5,273 bases of DNA from Methanosarcinales archaeon (GTDB taxonomy: Archaea > Halobacteriota > Methanosarcinia > Methanosarcinales > Methanogasteraceae), in assembly GCA_030594905.1 (NCBI GenBank), contig JAUVEF010000094.1:1-5273 (forward strand), read 5' to 3'. Below, in pieces: positions 1-5,273 of this stretch (position 1 is the first letter of the stretch; every line of letters starts with the position of its first letter). A program made the translations under genes and the position numbers. The notes under the pieces are model-generated. The model was given only the letters and a program-made list of their open reading frames with translations, did not search any database and had not been told where the DNA came from.

Positions 1-993
1 TTGTCGGGCAAGTCGATGAAAGAGATGTCTATCCACAGGATCCTGACGGGCAGCAACTTTATCAGGGACAGCGTCACGCAGGAACAGTTTGAAAACCTTG
101 TCGGGAAGAACGAAGATCCGCAGCAGACTGAATCCATACTCAAGTCTATATTACCATCCAACCTTCATGCATCCCTTCAGGCGAGATTGAACAGCTCATT
201 CACATCCTCAAGCCCGCTTAAAAATGTTGCAAGCCCGATTACATCCATTGGCAGGCTTGCAACAAACAGTGTGGACTATCCGCAGGGATACCCGCGCAAG
301 GGACTCAAATCGGTGCTCAACGCAGTTCTTTACTCGCTTCCAAAAACGGTTGGGATAAAGACCGAATGTGAGGTGAAACGCATTCTTGTGGAAGATGGTA
401 GGGTAGTTGGTGTTGAGGCAGATGAGATGTACTATGCCGATATGGTGATCTACACCGGCTTTGCAAAGGATCTGCCATCTGTTATCGAGGATCTTCCAAA
501 GTCCTACATAGGTGACTTGAATGGAATTGTCCGGACCAAGAGCCTGACCATCTGGTTGGGTCTTGACAAGAGACTCCGCGAGTTCAACTACATTGGTTCT
601 GAGGTGTGGTTTAAGGATAATCCATACTGGGCGATGCCGATCAGCAATTATGATTCATCACTTGCACCGGAGGATAAGCAGCTTGTGGGATTTGCGTTTG
701 TGATAGATGAGAAGAAATCTGAAAAATCGGAGACGAAGAAGGCATACGAAACCATCTATCGTGCCATCCCAAATATCGAAGAGCGTGTAGTGATGCAGCA
801 CGAACAGATCACGATTCCGGAAAAAGCGGCAGTTACGATCGACGGGAAATTTGCAGATATCCGAACACCTATCAAGAACCTATACCTTGCAGGTACGGAT
901 ACGGATAGTCGGAGTATGGGCATAACTCGCGCCGCATACTCGATCGTGGAGATGCTAGGGGTACTTAATGAAGATGGGAATCTATATCAATGA
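1..993 (+). CDS. FAD-dependent oxidoreductase, phytoene desaturase (CrtI)-like superfamily, 5'-truncated
   Basis: The frame is open from the first base to a TGA at 991-993, giving 330 residues. No N-terminal GxGxxG dinucleotide-binding segment is present, so the first codon (TTG) is probably not the true start and the gene begins upstream of the window. The middle carries YPQGYPRKGL (about residues 93-102), followed by a segment ending in VEDGRVVGVEAD. This resembles the part of CrtI/amine-oxidase-like flavoproteins where FAD-binding strands assemble around the substrate domain. The C-terminal NLYLAGTD...MGITRAAYSIVEML (about 293-319) matches the closing FAD-contact motif of this superfamily. 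The family oxidises or isomerises C-C bonds in isoprenoids, porphyrin precursors or similar substrates; the substrate cannot be read here. No signal peptide or obvious membrane helix is visible. It converges on nnr across 236 bp. The superfamily is fairly certain, the reaction unknown. Confidence 0.8.
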   Translation: MSGKSMKEMSIHRILTGSNFIRDSVTQEQFENLVGKNEDPQQTESILKSILPSNLHASLQARLNSSFTSSSPLKNVASPITSIGRLATNSVDYPQGYPRKGLKSVLNAVLYSLPKTVGIKTECEVKRILVEDGRVVGVEADEMYYADMVIYTGFAKDLPSVIEDLPKSYIGDLNGIVRTKSLTIWLGLDKRLREFNYIGSEVWFKDNPYWAMPISNYDSSLAPEDKQLVGFAFVIDEKKSEKSETKKAYETIYRAIPNIEERVVMQHEQITIPEKAAVTIDGKFADIRTPIKNLYLAGTDTDSRSMGITRAAYSIVEMLGVLNEDGNLYQ

Positions 994-1116
994 ATTGCCG
1001 TCTCAAAATCATCGTTCTTAAGTGTCTGCTTATGTTCCGATTTGCCCCTGCACCATCAAGAACGTCTTCGTGTTTGGAAGCGCGTTTTCAATACGATATG
1101 CAGGGTGGGTGAAAAG

Positions 1117-1125
1117 TTTAAATAT
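1117..1125 (+). promoter_or_regulatory. TATA-box-like element without an evident gene
   Basis: TTTAAATAT is preceded by the purine-rich GTGAAAAG, which resembles an archaeal BRE plus TATA box. A start site about 25 bases downstream would fall near 1145-1150. No gene starts there on the plus strand; transcription would run antisense into nnr. The core TTTAAA is self-complementary, so it could also be read on the minus strand, towards the oxidoreductase's 3' end. It may be the left-over promoter of a lost gene. Sequence-only guess. Confidence 0.3.
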
Positions 1126-1138
1126 CGCCGGATTTTTA

Positions 1139-1223
1139 GGTAGTGTCACACCATCTTTACGATCGATTACACCCCACCGCGCCCAAGAAGGTCCCTGATC
1201 GGGATGTAAGCCCCACCCTTACC
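1139..1223 (-). mobile_element. Possible remnant of an insertion-sequence end (transposase C-terminus plus terminal repeat)
   Basis: On the minus strand, immediately after the nnr stop and one further in-frame TAA (1226-1224), 18 codons read GKGGAYIPIRDLLGRGGV before a TAA at 1169-1167. This looks like the tail of a conserved protein rather than random sequence, and I suspect a transposase C-terminus, though I cannot name the family. About 25 bases beyond this stop lies GGTAGTGTCACACC (1139-1152, plus-strand reading), containing the odd palindrome GTGTCACAC. A transposase stop 20-30 bases inside a terminal repeat is the usual layout of an IS end. No matching second end is present in the window, so at most a fragment remains. 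Low certainty. Confidence 0.3.
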
Positions 1224-1229
1224 TTACAG

Positions 1230-2681
1230 TTACCTGCGCATCGCATCCGGGATGCATTCGATGACGTCGGTTGCAAGCAGCCCGTATCCGTATTTTAGAA
1301 ACGCGAGATCGCCGGCAGTCCCCACAATAAGCGCGCCTGCCGAAGCCGCAGCAAGCGCACCGGCATTCGCAAAGATCGCGCCGGTAACACCTGCAAGCAC
1401 GTCACCGGTCCCGCCCACAGTCATCCCGGGATTTCCGGTCCGGTTGATTCTTACCGCTCTTCCGTCAGATATGACGTCGATATTTCCTTTAAGCAGCGTA
1501 ACAACACGGTTTCTCGCAGAAAATTCCATAACCAGTTCGCAGCGCTCATCAAGATCCGCTGACACAACCCCTCCAAGCATCCGAAACTCGCCAGCATGTG
1601 GCGTTATGATCGGTAGCGTCCCCCCCTGCATTGGCATCGCAAGCGCATGGAGCGCATCTGCATCGATCACGAACCACGCATCAGGATTTGATCTGATGAT
1701 CTCGGAAACTGCCTCCGCGGTCTCGCTCTCGCGGCCAAGCCCCATCCCGATCACGGTCACGTCGTGCTTCCGGATCAAAGCGTTGACTGTATCGATGTCG
1801 TCGCGGGCAAGATAGCTACCAGATAATGAATGAACGATCAGGTCAGGCGAGAAGCCTTGAATCGTCCCTGCAACACTCCGCGGTGCAGCAACCGTCACCC
1901 AGTCGGCACCTGCCCTGAGCGCGGCAAGCGCAGAAAGCGCAGGCGCACCTGTAAACGCACCGCCCCCGATCACAAGCACCCTGCCGTTATCGCCTTTGTG
2001 CGATCTTGCATCCCTTGCTGGTGGCAGGTCTCCTTCCCCGACGATCAGGGTAGCCCGCGTAGGGATGCCGATGTCAACAACCTCGATCTCACCAGTAATA
2101 TCAGGACGGCTGGAAAGCCCTTCTTTCATCCGGTGGTTCGTGATCGTCAGGTCTGCACGGACTGTCTTCTCAAAATTACCAGGATTGAATCCGGACGGGA
2201 CGTCTATTGAGAGAACGAACGCGGAAGATGCGTTTATGAGGTCGATTGCGCTTGCCACTGGCTCACGGACGCTCCCGCGCACGCCTGTGCCAAGCATGGC
2301 GTCGATCACAATGTCGGCGTCCAGTTCCAGTTCCGAAAGTTCGGATGAATCCCTGATCTCGCGGAGATTTGCGCTGAGATTCTCCAGTACCCCCCAGTTC
2401 CGGCGGGATTCCGCGGTCGCAATGTCACGAGCGCGCCCGAGCAGCAGAATCAGAGGATCATAGTCCAGAAGATGCCGTGCCGCAACAAACCCGTCGCCGC
2501 CGTTGTTGCCGGTGCCTGCGAGGACTACGATTCTGGCTTCTGTGCCCTCTAAAAACCGTGCGCGAATCGCGCGTGCAACAGATGCGCCAGCGTTCTCCAT
2601 CAGCTGGAGCGGAAGTAGACCGAGATCACTACAGTTGGCATCGACCCTGCGCATCTCGGACGGTGTGATCTCGGTGTTCAT
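1230..2681 (-). CDS. nnr: Bifunctional NAD(P)H-hydrate epimerase / ADP-dependent NAD(P)H-hydrate dehydratase
   Basis: This 483-residue protein repairs NAD(P)H that has been hydrated by heat or by side reactions. The N-terminal YjeF_N domain (about 1-215) interconverts the R and S epimers of NAD(P)HX; it shows NNGGDG (59-64), DAMLGTG (127-133) and DVPSG (160-164). The C-terminal YjeF_C/CARKD domain (about 225-483) dehydrates S-NAD(P)HX using ADP; it shows a glycine-rich VIGGG segment, DADAL, PHAGE (361-365), and GGTGDVLAG (423-431), in which D427 is the expected catalytic base. Both domains look intact and the length is normal for the fused form. The protein is soluble and cytosolic. The ATG at 2681 starts the protein just before the family's usual opening segment (MRRVDANCSDLGL). 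It lies 6 bases after the rpoK stop and has no clear Shine-Dalgarno (only GGGG directly before the ATG), so translation is probably coupled to rpoK. Its codons look more GC-rich than those of the S-layer gene. Confidence 0.95.
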   Translation of the reverse strand: MNTEITPSEMRRVDANCSDLGLLPLQLMENAGASVARAIRARFLEGTEARIVVLAGTGNNGGDGFVAARHLLDYDPLILLLGRARDIATAESRRNWGVLENLSANLREIRDSSELSELELDADIVIDAMLGTGVRGSVREPVASAIDLINASSAFVLSIDVPSGFNPGNFEKTVRADLTITNHRMKEGLSSRPDITGEIEVVDIGIPTRATLIVGEGDLPPARDARSHKGDNGRVLVIGGGAFTGAPALSALAALRAGADWVTVAAPRSVAGTIQGFSPDLIVHSLSGSYLARDDIDTVNALIRKHDVTVIGMGLGRESETAEAVSEIIRSNPDAWFVIDADALHALAMPMQGGTLPIITPHAGEFRMLGGVVSADLDERCELVMEFSARNRVVTLLKGNIDVISDGRAVRINRTGNPGMTVGGTGDVLAGVTGAIFANAGALAAASAGALIVGTAGDLAFLKYGYGLLATDVIECIPDAMRR

Positions 2682-2687
2682 CCCCAG

Positions 2688-2909
2688 CTATCTCTTTACG
2701 GTGATCGGAAGCACGCCCTCTTCCAGTTCCCGCATCGCTATGTCGATCGGGTCTCCGGTGTCGGGTCTGATCAGTACCGGTGCTCCAAGCGAGATCTGGA
2801 GCGCTCGTGCGCCGATGATACGGGCGCGTTCATATCGTGTGTAGTGTTCCAATGTGTTTACATCCTCCTGTTCTTGTGTATGTGGCTTATTTGGGATAAG
2901 TACCTTCAC
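2688..2909 (-). CDS. rpoK: DNA-directed RNA polymerase subunit K (RPB6/omega homologue)
   Basis: The core [20 protein letters not shown], the following GAPVLI, and the ending [13 protein letters not shown] are diagnostic of archaeal RpoK, a small subunit that helps assemble and stabilise RNA polymerase by clamping the largest subunit. The gene is drawn at its longest open form: 73 residues from a GTG at 2909, 4 bases after the S-layer gene stop. I favour a shorter start, the TTG at 2852, giving 54 residues. The family usually begins only a few residues before [11 protein letters not shown], the first 19 residues of the long form resemble nothing in the family, and a GGAGG lies 11 bases before the TTG, whereas the GTG has no ribosome site. 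A TATA-like element at 2923-2916 would also start transcription downstream of the GTG. The gene is followed 6 bases later by nnr, probably on the same transcript. Confidence 0.95.
   Translation of the reverse strand: MKVLIPNKPHTQEQEDVNTLEHYTRYERARIIGARALQISLGAPVLIRPDTGDPIDIAMRELEEGVLPITVKR
2864..2869 (-). promoter_or_regulatory. Ribosome binding site that decides the rpoK start
   Basis: On the minus strand AGGAGG (2869-2864) is a perfect match to the anti-Shine-Dalgarno CCTCC of 16S rRNA. It lies inside the longest rpoK frame, 11 bases before an in-frame TTG (2852-2850). The spacing is slightly long but usable. It supports the 54-residue RpoK over the 73-residue reading. Confidence 0.5.
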
Positions 2910-2913
2910 CTTG

Positions 2914-4860
2914 TCATATATTTCCGACCGCGGCTTGTAGGATCATGAGGGCATCTACGGATGTGAGTCTGCCGTCTCCGTTCATGTCGCCCAGCATTCG
3001 CCCCCTGCCACCCGAATCGGTCCAATAACCAGCAGGGGTATCTGGCTCTTCGTCCCATGCATAAGGTACGCCGTCGCTATCAAAGTCTGTGACTGGAACG
3101 GTCATATCTGGTGGTGCGCCGCCGAATGGGTAGAATCGGAGGGTGGTGTCATTATCAGCAGTCCTTACGTACATCTTGCCCATGATGTGCTTCGCACTAT
3201 CCTTGGCAAGATCGATGGGACAGTCGTTTCTGAGAATGACGTGCGAGGAACTTGCAGTCTTCACTTCCATGACACCATACGTCTTGCCGGTGTTGATATC
3301 CAGAACCTCGTTGTCGATCAGGAAGACATACTTGATCTGCACGATGTCATGCTCTTTGAATATTCCACCCACGTAGCAGGAGAAGACTGGAACATCATAC
3401 TCTCCACCGATATCTGCGGTGTAGGTGTATACTTCACCTGATAAGACAACTTCACCATCGAGTGCCTCCCCATCTTTGTTCAACTGGAACCATACCTTCT
3501 TTCCCTCATAATCGATCTGTGCTTCAAGTGCGAATCCACCGCCCATCTCCCAAGCCTCGCCGAGGTCCAGTGTCTTCCGCTCATCGTCCTCGAACTCTAC
3601 GAGCAGTTTGCAGAGTTTATCGGCTCTGTTGTTGATTGCCACATACGCATCTCCAGTCCATCCCTCGAGGTAGTATCCTGTGTCTCCATCAACTGTCAAG
3701 CCCTCATTTTCATGGAGTTCGTACTCCTGATAGACAGGGTAGGTCTGGTAGGTCAGGCAATCCTCATCGATGGTTCGGTCGGTATCAGGTCCGGTCAGTG
3801 TGCTGGCAGCAAGCGTCAGCGTCTCGGTCATCTGATTGCCATCCAGATCATACCAGAATGCAGCGAAGTTGCTTGCATCCCATGTTATGTCGACAGGTTG
3901 CGCACCGACCAGATTCTGAACCATTCCACGGATCTCACATCTCTCTGTATTGGTGCGCTCGACGAATGGGCAAAACCTGATCGCAGTGCCAGCATCCGCG
4001 GTCTTGAAGTGCATGTTTCCCATGATCCTCTTGGCGGCGCCCGGATTCAGATCGATGAGGTCGTGGTTTCTGAAGGTAACCTTTGAGGGACTTACACTCA
4101 CCACGCTCATGGCACCATACCAATCATCAACATAGACATCCAGCACATCATCATCGATTAGGAAGACATACTTGATCTGCACGATGTTGGCATCTTTGCC
4201 TCTGAACACATCGCCCACATAACACGAGAAGACAGGAACATTATCTTCGTCTCCAATGTCTGCAGTGTATGTGTATACTTCGCCTACTGAAACGACGCTC
4301 TCATCGAGTCCTCCTCCATCTTTGCTCAAATGAAACCATACTTTCGCTCCTTCAACATCGATAGGAGCTGCAGTAAGACTGAATCCTCCACCAAGATTCC
4401 ATTCCTCACCAGTCGCCAATGTCTTCCTATCACCATCCTCAAACTCTACCAAGAGTTCACAGATTTTATCTGCACTGCCATTGATCGCCGCATATCGTTC
4501 TCCTGCCCATCCCTCGAGATAATATCCAGCATCTCCACCAACGGTTAATCCCTTGTTTTCATAGAGTTCGTACTCCTGATAAACAGGAGATGTCTGGTAC
4601 GCCATGCAATCCTCATCGATGGTCCGGTCGGTATCAGGTCCGGTCAGTGTGCTGGCAGCAATCGTCAGCGTCTCGCCCATTTGATCATCATCCTGATCAT
4701 ACCAGAATGCAGCGAAGTTGCTTGCATCCCATGTTATCGCGGAGGATTGCGCACCAGTTAGCTGCACAACCTCACCGCGGATCTCAGTCGTTCCCGCGCT
4801 TGCAGGCATGATAGACATCACAGCCACAATCGCGATCAAGATAACCATTTGTTTATCCAT
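2914..4860 (-). CDS. Exported S-layer-type protein with two tandem S-layer domains and a half-dockerin tail
   Basis: The 648-residue protein opens with a signal peptide (MDKQ, a hydrophobic stretch at about 5-18, predicted cleavage after ASA at 20-22). Two homologous domains follow, at about 26-308 and 309-579. Each starts with EIRG and contains [53 protein letters not shown] and [10 protein letters not shown]. These match the duplicated S-layer domain (DUF1608 type) of Methanosarcina, which forms the outer protein sheath. The C-terminus differs from that model: there is no C-terminal membrane helix or PGF-type anchor. Instead there is an acidic loop [12 protein letters not shown] (592-603), a GYW linker, and [19 protein letters not shown] (623-641), one F-hand of a type I dockerin with calcium ligands D625, N627, D629 and D636. 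The protein is acidic, has only two N-glycosylation sequons (N127, N570), and has cysteines conserved between the repeats. The ATG at 4860 has AAGGAG 8 bases upstream. The gene ends 4 bases before the longest rpoK frame. Envelope location is confident; a structural S-layer role versus a minor surface protein is undecided. Confidence 0.88.
   Translation of the reverse strand: MDKQMVILIAIVAVMSIMPASAGTTEIRGEVVQLTGAQSSAITWDASNFAAFWYDQDDDQMGETLTIAASTLTGPDTDRTIDEDCMAYQTSPVYQEYELYENKGLTVGGDAGYYLEGWAGERYAAINGSADKICELLVEFEDGDRKTLATGEEWNLGGGFSLTAAPIDVEGAKVWFHLSKDGGGLDESVVSVGEVYTYTADIGDEDNVPVFSCYVGDVFRGKDANIVQIKYVFLIDDDVLDVYVDDWYGAMSVVSVSPSKVTFRNHDLIDLNPGAAKRIMGNMHFKTADAGTAIRFCPFVERTNTERCEIRGMVQNLVGAQPVDITWDASNFAAFWYDLDGNQMTETLTLAASTLTGPDTDRTIDEDCLTYQTYPVYQEYELHENEGLTVDGDTGYYLEGWTGDAYVAINNRADKLCKLLVEFEDDERKTLDLGEAWEMGGGFALEAQIDYEGKKVWFQLNKDGEALDGEVVLSGEVYTYTADIGGEYDVPVFSCYVGGIFKEHDIVQIKYVFLIDNEVLDINTGKTYGVMEVKTASSSHVILRNDCPIDLAKDSAKHIMGKMYVRTADNDTTLRFYPFGGAPPDMTVPVTDFDSDGVPYAWDEEPDTPAGYWTDSGGRGRMLGDMNGDGRLTSVDALMILQAAVGNI
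2916..2926 (-). promoter_or_regulatory. Possible TATA/BRE promoter for rpoK-nnr, overlapping the S-layer gene 3' end
   Basis: The minus strand reads CGGAAATATAT (2926-2916), an archaeal BRE/TATA-like string that overlaps the last codons of the S-layer gene. A start site about 25 bases downstream would lie near 2893, after the GTG at 2909 but before the Shine-Dalgarno at 2869. This agrees with the shorter rpoK start and would let the housekeeping pair be expressed independently of the S-layer gene. The last codons (Gly-Asn-Ile-stop) also account for these bases, so it could be chance. Confidence 0.3.
3124..3936 (-). repeat. S-layer domain repeat unit 2 (coding)
   Basis: This encodes residues 309-579, the second copy of the domain, ending at FYPF just before the acidic tail. 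Two blocks match unit 1 without a mismatch: 3776-3812 (37 bases) and 3846-3888 (43 bases). Over 3721-3890 I count 152 of 170 bases identical to 4570-4739. Small indels in the second half make this unit slightly shorter. Confidence 0.85.
3937..4785 (-). repeat. S-layer domain repeat unit 1 (coding)
   Basis: This encodes residues 26-308 of the S-layer protein, a unit of 283 residues. Aligned to unit 2 at a constant offset of 849 bases over its first part, it is about three quarters identical in protein over its first 102 residues (79 of 102 counted by eye), with lower similarity in the second half. Near-identical DNA blocks are 4625-4661 and 4695-4737. Confidence 0.85.
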
Positions 4861-4868
4861 ATTTATCG

Positions 4869-4874
4869 CTCCTT
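4869..4874 (-). promoter_or_regulatory. Ribosome binding site of the S-layer gene
   Basis: AAGGAG (4874-4869 on the minus strand) lies 8 bases before the ATG at 4860. It selects this ATG rather than the in-frame Met at codon 5, and keeps the charged MDKQ n-region of the signal peptide. Confidence 0.7.
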
Positions 4875-4972
4875 ACGCAAATGTCAAATCCGCATTCATT
4901 TCATGCATTCACACCACATAAGTTTACCTTCGTACCGGGCTAGCAAACCGATGGATACGGAGGAAGATACAC

Positions 4973-4992
4973 GACCTCGAGGTCATGAGACC
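4973..4992. promoter_or_regulatory. Perfect palindrome plus overlapping inverted repeat, possible operator
   Basis: GACCTCGAGGTC (4973-4984) is a perfect 12-bp palindrome. Its right arm GGTC also pairs with GACC at 4989-4992 across ATGA, so three copies of the GACC/GGTC half-site sit within 20 bases. The cluster lies directly downstream of the candidate TATA box of the S-layer gene, the usual position of repressor operators in archaea. It could also form an RNA hairpin. Confidence 0.35.
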
Positions 4993-4993
4993 C

Positions 4994-5003
4994 TATAAAA
5001 ACA
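4994..5003 (-). promoter_or_regulatory. Candidate TATA box of the S-layer gene (or oligo-T terminator of alaX)
   Basis: Directly after the alaX stop the minus strand reads TGTTTTTATAGGG (5003-4991). TTTTTATA fits an archaeal TATA box; the start site would then lie near 4970, leaving an untranslated leader of about 110 bases. The five T residues immediately after the stop could equally serve as the oligo-T termination signal of alaX, and both roles may coexist. A weaker alternative for the promoter is AAACTTATG (about 4924-4916), which would give a leader of about 35-40 bases. Confidence 0.35.
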
Positions 5004-5273
5004 TCAACCAACCGTTTCTAACCTGAAATAAATCCTTCTATTATTCTTCCCCTTATTTTCCGCCTTCACGACCTCAATCCTCCCGATCTCGCCGGTGTTC
5101 CGCACATGCGTACCGCCACATGCCTGCGCATCAAAGCCCACGATATCAATGATGCGAATCTCCTCCATCTTAGGGAGATCCATCTTCAATTTCACAATCG
5201 ACGGCATCTTAAGTGCTTCTTTTGCGGGAAGAATCTTTATCTCCACCGGAATCTCCTGATCGATGATCTCATT
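5004..5273 (-). CDS. alaX: AlaX-type alanyl-tRNA editing protein, 5'-truncated by the window edge
   Basis: The last 89 codons are visible, open to the window end and closed by TGA at 5006-5004; the codons before the GTG at 5246 are in frame, so that GTG is not the real start. DAQACGGTHVRNTGEIG and the closing KAENKGKNNRRIYFRLE match the C-terminal half of AlaX. AlaX proteins are free-standing homologues of the alanyl-tRNA synthetase editing domain that hydrolyse mischarged tRNA-Ala (Ser or Gly). CGGTH (5120-5106) supplies the second pair of zinc ligands; the HxxxH pair would lie upstream, outside the window. The ending right after FRLE shows a stand-alone editing protein without a C-Ala extension. 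Whether it also had an N-terminal domain (AlaX-M) or not (AlaX-S) cannot be seen. The family is very likely; the protein is cytosolic. Confidence 0.92.
   Translation of the reverse strand, partial: NEIIDQEIPVEIKILPAKEALKMPSIVKLKMDLPKMEEIRIIDIVGFDAQACGGTHVRNTGEIGRIEVVKAENKGKNNRRIYFRLETVG

Larger units (their letters stand above)
994..1229. other. Convergent intergenic region with a promoter-like element and a possible IS remnant
   Basis: This 236-bp stretch lies between the 3' ends of the oxidoreductase (plus) and nnr (minus). I see no complete gene in it. It holds an AT-rich TTTAAATAT element at 1117-1125 and, next to it, a short minus-strand open stretch with a flanking GTGTCACAC sequence that resembles the end of an insertion sequence; both are listed separately. 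No convincing hairpin plus T-run terminator is visible for either convergent gene. The only T-runs are short, at about 1133-1137 on the plus strand and a TTTT complementary to 1112-1115 on the minus strand. Confidence 0.6.

Noticed and set aside
1..30. TTG at position 1 as the true start of the oxidoreductase
   Set aside because: It is simply the window edge; the expected N-terminal FAD-binding GxGxxG motif is absent, so the gene must extend upstream.
1013..1064. Inverted repeat CGTTCTT / AAGAACG after the oxidoreductase stop, considered as a terminator
   Set aside because: The arms are only 7 bases with a 38-base loop and no T-run follows, so it may well be chance.
1252..2463. Long plus-strand open frames (1252-1815, 1830-2210, 1996-2463) opposite nnr
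   Set aside because: They are antisense to a complete nnr with intact motifs in both domains, and their translations are low-complexity (Ser/Pro/Ala- or Arg-rich) with no recognisable domain. They arise from the GC-rich codon pattern of nnr.
3935..4123. Minus-strand 62-residue open frame inside the S-layer gene
   Set aside because: It is an out-of-frame shadow of the S-layer gene around the junction of the two units, and the main frame is uninterrupted there.
4570..4739. Repeated blocks considered as a possible CRISPR or non-coding repeat array
   Set aside because: There are only two copies, spaced 849 bases (283 codons) apart and in frame, which is explained by duplication of a coding domain.
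3143..4811. Plus-strand open frames opposite the S-layer gene (such as 3187-3441, 3636-3980, 3712-4086, 4590-4811)
   Set aside because: Similar translations appear twice ([16 protein letters not shown] and [16 protein letters not shown]) only because the S-layer coding DNA is duplicated; there is no start context and no domain.

Overview
The window looks like chromosome from a euryarchaeon of the methanogen/ANME kind. It carries an archaeal RNA polymerase subunit K gene, an archaeal AlaX-type editing protein, and a secreted protein made of two tandem S-layer domains of the type known from Methanosarcina. TATA-like promoters and modest Shine-Dalgarno sequences fit this. The S-layer protein ends in a calcium-loop/dockerin-like tail. 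I associate such tails with syntrophic or anaerobic alkane/methane-oxidising relatives of methanogens, but the sequence alone does not fix the genus.

Layout: positions 1-993 hold the 3' part of a plus-strand FAD-dependent oxidoreductase of the phytoene-desaturase superfamily, whose N-terminal dinucleotide-binding part lies outside the window. Positions 994-1229 are a convergent intergenic stretch. It holds an orphan TATA-like element and what looks like the very end of an insertion sequence. Four minus-strand genes follow, read from right to left: alaX (5273-5004, 5' end outside the window), a 143-bp promoter region with a perfect 12-bp palindrome, the 648-residue S-layer-type protein (4860-2914), rpoK (2909-2688) and the bifunctional NAD(P)HX repair enzyme nnr (2681-1230).

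The S-layer gene, rpoK and nnr are separated by only 4 and 6 bases and could share a transcript. However, a TATA-like element at the end of the S-layer gene may give rpoK-nnr its own promoter. The rpoK-nnr pair is housekeeping (transcription, and repair of damaged nicotinamide cofactors). The S-layer gene encodes an exported, acidic envelope protein. It appears to have been placed between housekeeping genes and to have arisen by tandem duplication of one domain of about 283 residues.

The most interesting item is the C-terminus of the S-layer protein. Where the well-studied Methanosarcina S-layer protein has a membrane anchor, this one has two acidic calcium-type loops, the second being half of a type I dockerin. 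I see no tRNA, rRNA, CRISPR array or complete mobile element.
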